Assembly (NCBI GenBank): GCA_910587495.1
Contig: CAJUMT010000008.1
Location: 1-39,123, forward strand
Reading direction: 5' to 3'
DNA from: an uncultured Lachnospiraceae bacterium
GTDB lineage: Bacteria; Bacillota; Clostridia; Lachnospirales; Lachnospiraceae
Length of the DNA stretch: 39,123 bases
The notes below the pieces were generated by a model. The model was not told where the DNA came from. It saw only the letters and a program-made list of their open reading frames with translations, and searched no databases. This document shows, piece after piece, positions 32,505 to 39,123 of this stretch. Every line of letters starts with the position of its first letter. The stretch's first letter is position 1. The translations under genes and the position numbers were made by a program.

Positions 32505-34187
32505 CTACCCAATCAGCACCGTCTTCCCGCAGAAAGCAAACCCGTACTTCCGTATCCGCTCTTTGGGAATTCCCTTGTCCACAAGTATCGTTTCATACTT
32601 CTTGTCCTCGATCTGCCGCAAAGCGGCCTTGACCGTATCCGACAACTCTTTTTCCTCCTCCGGGTCCTGTACCTTGAATTCCAGGATGATTCCGTCGTCT
32701 CCTTTCTCAGGCTCCAGCAGCACATCATAACGACCGAATCCACTCTCCCGGTTGGAAGTCACAAGATAGCGACCGGATAATTCCGCCAGCAGGCCCAGGA
32801 CAAAACCGTGGTAAAAGCGCTCCGGCTCCGCCTCTTTTGAAGGCCGCTTCCCGGTATCAAAGCTACTGAACATGGACAGTGTCACCTTGTTCATATAATA
32901 ATTCATGGCTTTCAGGTCGTCTGACAGCAGTGCCTTTATAAAATCATTATAATATTCATCCTGCTCCGCAAACCAACCCCGGATCATATTCTCAAACATC
33001 CTTTTTACTTCCCGGTTTGTCAAAGCCAGCGTATAATACCAGCGCCCGTCTTTCGCCCCCTCTTCCACCTCAAGGACTTTCAGATAGCCGCCGGCCAGCA
33101 GAAGGCTCCAGACCGCGTTTCTCTTTGTCCACAGTTCCTCATACACAACCTGCTCGTCAATCTCTGCCTGAAAGCTTCCCCCGTGCAGCAGGTTCTCCAG
33201 ATTCTGCTTGATCTCTTTATTCCCTTCTCGGATCAGCTTTCCCACCAAACTGTTGGAACTGGAATTTGCCCAATAAGCCATTGCCCTTTTCTTGTCCAGA
33301 TAATTCAGAATTGACCACGGATTATAAATATCTGTTCGTTTCCCAAAAGTAAATCCGTCATACCAGTTCTTTACTTCCTGCCTCTTCTCTGATACTCCAA
33401 ACTCTTTCAGCGCTGCGAAAACCTCTTTTTCCGTAAAACCAAAACTGTCCGCATACTGATCGGATGTGGTGGTGATCACCTGCAGATGATTCAGGTCAGA
33501 AAAAACGGATTCCCTGCTCACCCTTGTGATACCTGTCATAATCGCCCGATCCAGATAGGGATTCGTCTTAAACGTGGAATTAAACAAGCTTCTGGTAAAG
33601 GACACCATTTCCTCCCAATACCCGTTTATATAAGCTTCCTGCATGGGCGTATCATATTCATCCAGCAGGATGATTACCTTTTTTCCATAATATCTTTGCA
33701 GAAAGGCGGACAGATAATGAAGGCTCATCGTGGCATCCTCTTCCTTCATCGTCTCCGATATCCGTTCAAAATAGTCTTTTTCTCTGGAAGCCAGCAGATC
33801 ACCTTCCAAAAGAAAACGATGCTCCAGATACAGGTTCATCAGGATCTGACACATCCGATAACGGGCCTTTTCGTAAGTGTTTTCTTTTACATTGGCAAAA
33901 GAAAGGCTGATCACCGGACAAGTCCCCTGCAGCTTACGGTATTCTTCCTTCTCCCAGATCGAAAGGCCGCAAAACAATTCTGCCTGCCCTGCATACCTGA
34001 CAGAAAAAAACTGCTCTGCCATGCTCATATTCAGCGTCTTTCCAAATCTCCTGGGTCTTGTGATCAGCGTTACACTGTCCCCGCTCTCCCACCATTCCGA
34101 AAGAAACGCCGTTTTATCCACATAGAAATATCCCTTTCTCCGTATCGTCTCAAAATCCTGGCATCCAATGCCAATTGTCCTCGCCAT
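32505..34187 (-). CDS. AAA-ATPase-like protein with C-terminal PD-(D/E)XK nuclease fold, copy 2
   Basis: A 560-residue paralogue of 25673-27358. Both open MARTIGIG and share RPRRFGKT (44-51), the 'VIILLDEYDTPMQEA' Walker B, 'AIMTGITRVSRESVFSDLN' and the nuclease Asp488/Glu503-x-Lys505. By eye the two are more than half identical over their full lengths, with most change in the linker around residues 320-390. A perfect GGAGG precedes the ATG. The gene is complete, so both copies may be active. I saw no clear promoter; it starts 59 bases after the AI-2E family gene and may be cotranscribed with it. Confidence 0.88.
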   Translation of the reverse strand: MARTIGIGCQDFETIRRKGYFYVDKTAFLSEWWESGDSVTLITRPRRFGKTLNMSMAEQFFSVRYAGQAELFCGLSIWEKEEYRKLQGTCPVISLSFANVKENTYEKARYRMCQILMNLYLEHRFLLEGDLLASREKDYFERISETMKEEDATMSLHYLSAFLQRYYGKKVIILLDEYDTPMQEAYINGYWEEMVSFTRSLFNSTFKTNPYLDRAIMTGITRVSRESVFSDLNHLQVITTTSDQYADSFGFTEKEVFAALKEFGVSEKRQEVKNWYDGFTFGKRTDIYNPWSILNYLDKKRAMAYWANSSSNSLVGKLIREGNKEIKQNLENLLHGGSFQAEIDEQVVYEELWTKRNAVWSLLLAGGYLKVLEVEEGAKDGRWYYTLALTNREVKRMFENMIRGWFAEQDEYYNDFIKALLSDDLKAMNYYMNKVTLSMFSSFDTGKRPSKEAEPERFYHGFVLGLLAELSGRYLVTSNRESGFGRYDVLLEPEKGDDGIILEFKVQDPEEEKELSDTVKAALRQIEDKKYETILVDKGIPKERIRKYGFAFCGKTVLIG

Positions 34188-34246
34188 GCGCCATCCTCCT
34201 CTGCCCCTGTTTTTATTTCCGCGAGCAACAAGCTAAAAGATCACCT

Positions 34247-35347
34247 TTACCCTCTGTTCACATCCTCCTTAAGCAGCCTGTACGCTGCAGCAGCCAGCGG
34301 CACACCGATGAGCATACCGGCGATGCCCATGACGCCGCCCCCGACAGTGACAGCCGCAAGCACCCATATGGCGGGCAGCCCCAGAGAGGACCCCACCACG
34401 CGGGGATAGATCAGGTTTCCTTCCAGCTGCTGTAAGATGCTAAGATAAATAAGAAAAATAAGCGCCTGTATGGGAGAAACCGTCAAAATCATTAAAGCCC
34501 CGACAACGGCTCCGATATACGCCCCGGCAACAGGAATGAGCGCTGTAAACGCAATCAGCGCGCCGATCATCGCCGCATAGGGCAGACGAAGGAGCATCAT
34601 GCCGACCGCGCAGAGTGTCCCCAAGATCAGCGCCTCTATACACTGGCCAACAATATACTTATGAAAGCATTCATTTAATACGGACAGTACATACTTACAC
34701 CTGGTATAAGGCTTATCTTTCATATAGCGTCTCAATACTTTATCGACCTGTCCGCCTATTTTTTCCTTGCCAGCCAGCAGATACATAGAAAATATGACGG
34801 CAAGCAGCATCGTAACAGCGCCGGAAAAAACAGTGGATGCAATATTGACGGTCGTTTCCATCACATTGCCGACCCCGGCAGTCAGAATGCCGAAGATCTG
34901 TTCCGTCTTGGATCTCCAGTCCACCGCGTCAAGGGAAGCGAGAATGTCCTCCGGCACAATATTTATGTCTTCCAGCCAGTTTAAAGCAAGCTCTATCGTC
35001 CCGGGAATCCGGGCAATCAAAACTTCCACGCAGGATACCAGTTCCGGCACCACCAGCCTAAGAAGCAGGATTACAATAATAATCAAAGTCACAAACGCCG
35101 CCAGCATACAGACTGGCCTGCGTATTTTCCCCGCGCCAGTATTTCTCTTCTGAGGAAAATAATATTTTTCATAGAAGGTCATTAAGATATTCATGATATA
35201 CGCAACCACACAGCCGATCAGAAGCGGTACGGCTGCTTTTATGAAAGTCACTGACAGGCCCGCAAAAGAAGGCCAGTAAACAACGCATAAATACAATACA
35301 AAGGCACTGACTCCCAGCCTGAAACAAGATTTCCATTCAATTTTCAT
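34247..35347 (-). CDS. AI-2E family transporter (UPF0118 membrane protein)
   Basis: A 366-residue membrane protein. Hydrophobic segments are at about 9-30, 30-55, 75-95, 160-190 and several in the C-terminal half. The family's conserved Pro-Gly stretch is visible: 'ALIAFTALIPVAGAYIGAVVGAL', and 'GNLIYPRVVGSSLGLPAIWVLAAVTVGG' near the end. Members have been linked to export of autoinducer-2 or to ion antiport; the substrate here is unknown. AAGGAG stands nine bases before the ATG, and a TATAAT box lies 80 bases upstream. Confidence 0.92.
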   Translation of the reverse strand: MKIEWKSCFRLGVSAFVLYLCVVYWPSFAGLSVTFIKAAVPLLIGCVVAYIMNILMTFYEKYYFPQKRNTGAGKIRRPVCMLAAFVTLIIIVILLLRLVVPELVSCVEVLIARIPGTIELALNWLEDINIVPEDILASLDAVDWRSKTEQIFGILTAGVGNVMETTVNIASTVFSGAVTMLLAVIFSMYLLAGKEKIGGQVDKVLRRYMKDKPYTRCKYVLSVLNECFHKYIVGQCIEALILGTLCAVGMMLLRLPYAAMIGALIAFTALIPVAGAYIGAVVGALMILTVSPIQALIFLIYLSILQQLEGNLIYPRVVGSSLGLPAIWVLAAVTVGGGVMGIAGMLIGVPLAAAAYRLLKEDVNRG

Positions 35348-35425
35348 AGTCTGCCTTTCTCCTTAAAACTATATTTATCAAACAAAACTATAAACCTAAA
35401 CATTCCACGAATTTTTATGGTATTA

Positions 35426-35533
35426 TCATTATATCTCAACAATCGTTATTTGAAAAGTGTCGTATTTTATAAAGGGGAAATATTAAGAAATTAAAGAAAA
35501 GATTAAGTCAGACTATCGTTCATTATATCTCAA
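35426..35533 (-). repeat. Direct repeat TCATTATATCTCAA, two copies, one a likely -10 region
   Basis: The 14-mer occurs at 35426-35439 and 35520-35533. Read on the minus strand it is TTGAGATATAATGA, containing TATAAT. The left copy could be the -10 box (35428-35433) of the AI-2E family gene, with a weak TTTTCA at 17 bp. The right copy overlaps the last codons of the toxin gene. The sequence between holds no gene. Confidence 0.45.
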
Positions 35534-35868
35534 TCTGGATATGTATAGTTTTTCGTATTATTCATTATGTGATGCCAATCACATTCTTCCCGTAACACTC
35601 TGAGAATATGTACTTCCTGCTTTTGTTCCATAGAAACATAAAAAATAACAGATGGCGGAAACGGTTTTTTATGAATGAAATAATTGCGATACAGAATTTG
35701 AGTTCGGGAAAATGCGCTGCCCATATATCCCAGTTTTTCAATTTCCTCTATTATGTCATTTTGAAAACGGTCAGCCCGCAGCTGCCCAAACTCTGCTTCA
35801 ATATACTCAATTGTATCAGTCACATCATAAATCGCTTCCCAGGTTAAAATAACTTTATACTCGCGCAT
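35530..35868 (-). CDS. Type II toxin, RelE/ParE family
   Basis: A 112-residue protein of the RelE/ParE toxin superfamily. 'VILTWEAIYDVTDTIEYIEAEFGQLRADRFQNDIIEEIEKL' is the characteristic pair of helices after the first strand. It is followed by 'YRNYFIHKKPFPPSVIFYVSMEQKQEVHILRVLREECDW', the antiparallel sheet. Members either cleave mRNA on the ribosome (RelE) or poison gyrase (ParE); I cannot choose. Its ATG overlaps the antitoxin stop by 14 bases, as expected for an antitoxin-first operon. Confidence 0.85.
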   Translation of the reverse strand: MREYKVILTWEAIYDVTDTIEYIEAEFGQLRADRFQNDIIEEIEKLGYMGSAFSRTQILYRNYFIHKKPFPPSVIFYVSMEQKQEVHILRVLREECDWHHIMNNTKNYTYPD

Positions 35869-36025
35869 TTCTTCTGGTATCTCTTAATTCCTTGATTTTT
35901 TTGAAAGCATCTTCAAGGGGTAATTCCCTGCCTGCTTCCATATCATCAATTCCTCTGTCTAACAATCGCAAAAAATGTTCATTCTCATATAAAACATCTG
36001 CTTGTCTGTCTTTTGTCAACTCCAC
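35855..36025 (-). CDS. Small antitoxin of the RelE/ParE pair
   Basis: A 56-codon gene starting at GTG 36025 with AAGGAG eight bases upstream and ending TAA at 35855, inside the toxin start. Predicted product begins MELTKDRQADVLYENEHFLR and ends 'LEDAFKKIKELRDTRRNARV'. It is acidic and helical, and the C-terminal 'PLEDAFKKIKEL' resembles toxin-wrapping helices of RelB/ParD-type antitoxins. Two palindromes upstream could be its own operators. The tight overlap with the toxin and the ribosome binding site make a real gene very likely, despite the small size and the GTG start. Confidence 0.75.
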   Translation of the reverse strand: MELTKDRQADVLYENEHFLRLLDRGIDDMEAGRELPLEDAFKKIKELRDTRRNARV

Positions 36026-36047
36026 AAAACCACTCCTTTCTTGATCT

Positions 36048-36111
36048 ATAACAGGTTATGCTGCCCTCAAATTCTTGGTTATAGTGTAACATAAAATACT
36101 ACTTTCTGCAA
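36048..36111 (-). promoter_or_regulatory. Toxin-antitoxin promoter with two palindromes
   Basis: On the minus strand TTGCAG (36106-36111), a 17-bp spacer and an extended -10, TG-T-TACACT (36083-36088). The palindromes GTTATAGTGTAAC (36078-36090, over the -10) and ATAACAGGTTAT (36048-36059, in the leader) share the GTTA/TAAC half-site and are 30 bp apart. This suits autorepression by the toxin-antitoxin complex. Confidence 0.55.
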
Positions 36112-36120
36112 CTTTATATT

Positions 36121-36166
36121 ACAAAACACCCGCCGCCGGACAAAACCGTCCGCAGCAGGTGTTTTG
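36121..36166 (-). terminator. Terminator after the transketolase pair
   Basis: A long GC-rich hairpin: ACAAAACACC pairs with GGTGTTTTGT at the ends, with further pairing of GGAC/GTCC inside. It lies 12 bases past the stop at 36178. The T-rich arm on the minus strand serves as the T run. It isolates the toxin-antitoxin unit from the transketolase operon. Confidence 0.8.
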
Positions 36167-36177
36167 TTATTTTTACA

Positions 36178-37137
36178 TTATTTTCTTGCAATTGCGGCTT
36201 TTACTTTTGAAGCGATGTGCTCCGCCGTCAGTTTGAATCTGTCTTCCAGATAATCCTGCGGTCCGACTTCGCCGAACTCGTCTTCAATTGCCACATATTC
36301 TACAGGTACCGGCTGCTTTAAGCCCAGCACTTCCGTAACTGCGCTGTACAGACCGCCGATCTTATTGTGGTTTTCTGCTGTCACTACCGCGCCTGTGGAT
36401 TTTGCGTATTTAAGCACAAGCTCTTCATCCAGAGGTTTCACGGTAAACATATCGATCACAGTAATTTTGATGCCTTCTTTTGCCAGAAGCTCTGCTGCTT
36501 CCATGGCTTTTGCCACCATGATACCGCAGGCAATCACAACTGCGTCCGCACCGTCTTCTTTTACTACGATGCCTTTTCCGATCTCAAATTTAGAACCGTC
36601 CTCGTACATCTTTTTATTGTTTTTACGGCCCACGCGGATATATTTCACACCCGCAATGTCTTTGCACTGTTCCAAAACGCTCTCCAGCATAGAAGCGTCC
36701 GTGATATCAAATACATAAGCGCCGGGGATCGCACGGTACAGCGCCATATCTTCAAACGGCATATGAGTCCCGCCGTTGAAAGCTGCGCATACGCCCGGGT
36801 CCGTACCGATAATCGTCACGGAGTTGCCCGCATAAGCGCCTGATAAAAACACCTGATCATAGCAACGGCGGGACGCGAACGGCCCGAAGGTGTGTACAAT
36901 CGGTTTAAATCCGACTGCGGACATACCCGCCGCAATACCGACCATATTCGCCTCTGCGATACCGCAGTTGATCGCGCGGTCCGGATTCTCTTTCGCCCAT
37001 TTTGCCGTACCAATACAGCTCATCAAATCGGCATCTAAATATACCACATCTTTGTCTTCCTGGGCAAGACGGGGGATCGTCGCCCCTAACACATCCTTAA
37101 ATGCACGGTCTTTTTCACCGTTATATACAACTTTCAT
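36178..37137 (-). CDS. Transketolase, C-terminal subunit
   Basis: The pyrimidine-binding and C-terminal domains of a split transketolase, 319 residues. It includes 'DKDVVYLDADLMSCIGTAKWAKENPDRAINCGIAEANMVGIAAGM', where Glu in 'GIAEANM' is the catalytic glutamate that activates thiamine diphosphate. 'HTFGPFASRRCYDQV' and 'GTDPGVCAAFNGGTHMPFEDMALYR' follow. I use the ATG at 37137, preceded by AAAGGAG; the in-frame start at 37164 would overlap the N-terminal subunit. Together with 37157-37993 it makes a complete enzyme of the non-oxidative pentose phosphate pathway. The two-gene form is common in Clostridia and Archaea. Confidence 0.93.
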   Translation of the reverse strand: MKVVYNGEKDRAFKDVLGATIPRLAQEDKDVVYLDADLMSCIGTAKWAKENPDRAINCGIAEANMVGIAAGMSAVGFKPIVHTFGPFASRRCYDQVFLSGAYAGNSVTIIGTDPGVCAAFNGGTHMPFEDMALYRAIPGAYVFDITDASMLESVLEQCKDIAGVKYIRVGRKNNKKMYEDGSKFEIGKGIVVKEDGADAVVIACGIMVAKAMEAAELLAKEGIKITVIDMFTVKPLDEELVLKYAKSTGAVVTAENHNKIGGLYSAVTEVLGLKQPVPVEYVAIEDEFGEVGPQDYLEDRFKLTAEHIASKVKAAIARK

Positions 37138-37156
37138 CCCAATCTCTCCTTTCAGC

Positions 37157-37993
37157 TTACGCAAACGCCTTTAATTCTTCTTTTAATCCGTCAAGCCACT
37201 TGTCATAGACTTCCCCGGTCATGGTCATGGAGTGGTTCGCCATTGTCTCTTCGACTTCTTTTACGCCTTTTCCTTTGACCGTATCCAGGATGATCGCAAT
37301 CGGCTTGTCCTCTGCCTTTTTCGTCAGAGCTTCGTAAAGCTGCGGGATGTCATTGCCGTCAATGCGAACTGCATCAAAACCAAAAGCGGCAAATTTTTCT
37401 CTTAAGTCACCGGAATTTAAGATATCTTCTGTATAGCCGTCCAGCTGTTTTTTATTATTGTCAATGAGCCACACCAGGTTCGTTACTTTCTTTGCTGCGG
37501 TGAACATAGCCGCTTCCCATACCTGGCCCTCGTTAATTTCGCCGTCTCCGACGATCAGGAATGTGCGGGAACTCCTTCCCTTTAATTTGTCGCCCAGCGC
37601 CATACCTACTGCCAGAGATGTTCCCTGTCCAAGAGAACCTGTCGTCATATCAATACCCGGCGTCTTCTTGCGGTCGCAGTGGCTAGGGAAATTTGTTCCG
37701 GGCTGGTTCAGCGTTTTGATATCCTCATAGGGGAAGAAACCTTTCAGTCCAAGAGCCGCATAGATTGCCGGGCCTGCATGTCCTTTTGAGCAGATCAGCT
37801 TATCACGGTCTTCCATCTTAGGGTTCTTTGGGTCATATTTCATCACAGCACCGTACAGAACAGCCACTGCGTCCGCGATGCTAAGAGAACCGCCCACATG
37901 GCCGAATCCTCTTGCCTTAAACTCTTCTACAGCGCCAATCCTGACCTCCAGGGCAAAACGCTGCAATTCTTTTTCCAATTGATTGTCCAGCAT
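37157..37993 (-). CDS. Transketolase, N-terminal subunit
   Basis: The thiamine diphosphate-binding half, 278 residues. The ThDP/metal motif is 'IVGDGEINEGQVWEAAMFTAAKKVTNLVWLIDNN' (GDG-x~25-NN). Early motifs are 'GHVGGSLSIADAVAVLYG' and 'SKGHAGPAIYAALGLKG', with 'TGSLGQGTSLAVGMALG' between. AAGGAGG stands nine bases before the ATG. It is 19 bases ahead of the C-terminal subunit. It would help process ketose phosphates made by the xylulokinase locus, but no regulatory link is visible. Confidence 0.94.
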   Translation of the reverse strand: MLDNQLEKELQRFALEVRIGAVEEFKARGFGHVGGSLSIADAVAVLYGAVMKYDPKNPKMEDRDKLICSKGHAGPAIYAALGLKGFFPYEDIKTLNQPGTNFPSHCDRKKTPGIDMTTGSLGQGTSLAVGMALGDKLKGRSSRTFLIVGDGEINEGQVWEAAMFTAAKKVTNLVWLIDNNKKQLDGYTEDILNSGDLREKFAAFGFDAVRIDGNDIPQLYEALTKKAEDKPIAIILDTVKGKGVKEVEETMANHSMTMTGEVYDKWLDGLKEELKAFA

Positions 37994-38041
37994 AAAATAG
38001 TCCTCCTTTACGTCACTTTTCGGGGTTTTAGCACCAGTGTA

Positions 38042-39123
38042 TTACAGGCGTGCCACACCGCTTTTTCTCGCGGCCTCTGCCACTGCCTTTGCAACCGCCG
38101 GCCCTACTCTTTCGTCAAAAGCTGCCGGAATAATATAGTCTGCGCTCAGTTCCTCATCTGAGATCAGGCCTGCCAGCGCCTTTGACGCTGCTATCTTCAT
38201 CTCGTCGTTGATATCGCTTGCGCGCACATCGAAGGTCCCGCGGAAAATGCCCGGGAATGCCAGCACATTATTAATCTGGTTCGGAAAATCGCTTCGGCCT
38301 GTGGCGATGACTGCCGCGCCTCCCGCCTTTGCGTCCTCCGGGAAGATCTCCGGCGTCGGGTTCGCGCAGGCGAAGATGATGGCATCTCTGTTCATGGTTT
38401 TTACCATATCCACCGTCACTGCGCCAGGTGCGCTTACGCCGATAAATACATCCGCGCCTACAATCATATCCGTCAGGGAACCAGCCTTCTTCTCAAGGTT
38501 CGTCACATGCGCCATCTCTTCTTTTATGGAGTTCATACCCTTTTCACGGCCTTCGTAAATCGCGCCGTTTCTGTCGCACAAAGTAAGATGTTTTACTCCG
38601 TTTGATAAGAGCAGCTTGGCGATGGCAATAGCGGCGGAACCTGCGCCGTTGATGACGACTTTCACTTCATCCATCTTTTTGTCCACCACTTTGAGCGCGT
38701 TCATAAGTCCTGCCAGCGTGATGACCGCCGTGCCGTGCTGATCATCGTGAAAGATCGGGATATCACACCTTTCTTTCAGCTTTTTCTCGATCTCAAAGCA
38801 GCGCGGAGCGGCAATATCTTCCAGATTCACTCCGCCGAAGCTTCCGGATATCTGATAGATCGTCTCAACAATTGTGTCCACATCGCGGCTTTTAATACAT
38901 AACGGGAAAGCATCCACATCCCCAAAAGATTTAAACAATACGCATTTGCCTTCCATTACCGGCATACCGGCCTCGGGTCCGATATCCCCCAGTCCCAAGA
39001 CTGCCGTACCGTCAGTGACTACCAGACAGGTATTGTGGCGGCGGGTTAGTTCATAGCTTTTGTTTATATCCTTCTGGATTTCCAGGCAGGGCTGTGCCAC
39101 GCCCGGCGTGTAAGCGAGGGAAA
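38042..39123 (-). CDS. Malic enzyme (oxaloacetate-decarboxylating), partial, cut by right edge
   Basis: The frame is open through the window edge, so the N-terminus is missing; 359 codons are present. It opens with 'SLAYTPGVAQPC', the substrate loop carrying the catalytic Tyr. It continues with 'GLGDIGPEAGMPVMEGKCVLFKSFGDVDAFPL' (catalytic Lys), 'EIEKKLKERCDIPIFHDDQHGTAVI' (metal ligands) and the NAD(P) site 'VINGAGSAAIAIAKLLLSNG'. The enzyme converts malate to pyruvate and CO2 with reduction of NAD(P)+. The missing part is roughly the first 30 residues. It is 48 bases upstream of the transketolase pair, possibly cotranscribed. Confidence 0.93.
   Translation of the reverse strand, partial: SLAYTPGVAQPCLEIQKDINKSYELTRRHNTCLVVTDGTAVLGLGDIGPEAGMPVMEGKCVLFKSFGDVDAFPLCIKSRDVDTIVETIYQISGSFGGVNLEDIAAPRCFEIEKKLKERCDIPIFHDDQHGTAVITLAGLMNALKVVDKKMDEVKVVINGAGSAAIAIAKLLLSNGVKHLTLCDRNGAIYEGREKGMNSIKEEMAHVTNLEKKAGSLTDMIVGADVFIGVSAPGAVTVDMVKTMNRDAIIFACANPTPEIFPEDAKAGGAAVIATGRSDFPNQINNVLAFPGIFRGTFDVRASDINDEMKIAASKALAGLISDEELSADYIIPAAFDERVGPAVAKAVAEAARKSGVARL

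Noticed and set aside
33486-34409. Plus-strand open frame of 307 codons opposite AAA-ATPase copy 2
   Set aside because: It is antisense to a well-supported gene and crosses into the next gene's 3' end; composition is atypical for protein.

Overview
The window looks like chromosome of an anaerobic Firmicute, most likely a gut Lachnospiraceae (Clostridia). This rests on gene families, not on a database search: YesM/YesN-type two-component systems paired with sugar-binding proteins, ecfA1-ecfA2-ecfT-truA in the Firmicutes order, a split transketolase, AAA-ATPase/PD-(D/E)XK proteins common in gut anaerobes, a MscL with a C-terminal zinc ribbon, and strong AGGAGG-type ribosome binding sites. Most genes are on the minus strand. 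I found no rRNA, tRNA, CRISPR array, prophage or complete insertion sequence.

Left region (1-7.4 kb). A minus-strand catabolic operon for a cyclitol-like or rare sugar runs from 6145 off the left edge: TIM-barrel isomerase, inositol-2-dehydrogenase-like oxidoreductase, sugar ABC ATPase, permease, binding lipoprotein, second TIM-barrel isomerase. A divergent AraC regulator (6420-7328) is separated from it by a spacer carrying five TATAACAA-type half-sites, several phased at about 21 bp. Next, 7.4-9.2 kb holds a hemerythrin-response regulator fusion (7587-8969) with its own promoter and terminator.

Second sugar locus (9.2-18.9 kb). A membrane-anchored sugar-binding protein, a YesM-type kinase and a YesN-type regulator are followed by a 57-codon stub of an ABC permease, the trace of a deleted transporter. 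Upstream lie an L-fucose/L-arabinose isomerase-family gene, a DUF4867-like gene and xylulokinase. A 105-bp structured element sits in front of both downstream genes in two copies that differ at three bases. A divergent LacI regulator has two GTGTCCG-type operators in the 310-bp spacer 17540-17849.

Housekeeping block (18.9-25.6 kb): mscL, a Cys-rich 65-aa gene, glyA, truA, ecfT, ecfA2, ecfA1, a GNAT acetyltransferase, and a plus-strand cyclophilin.

Accessory block (25.6-36.1 kb): two paralogous AAA-ATPase/nuclease-fold genes (25673-27358 and 32505-34187) bracket a frameshifted MATE exporter with its MarR regulator, a LytTR regulator/GHKL kinase pair and a coiled-coil protein. An AI-2E family membrane protein and a RelE/ParE-type toxin with a 56-aa antitoxin follow. 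The right end (36.1-39.1 kb) has a split transketolase and a malic enzyme cut by the window edge.
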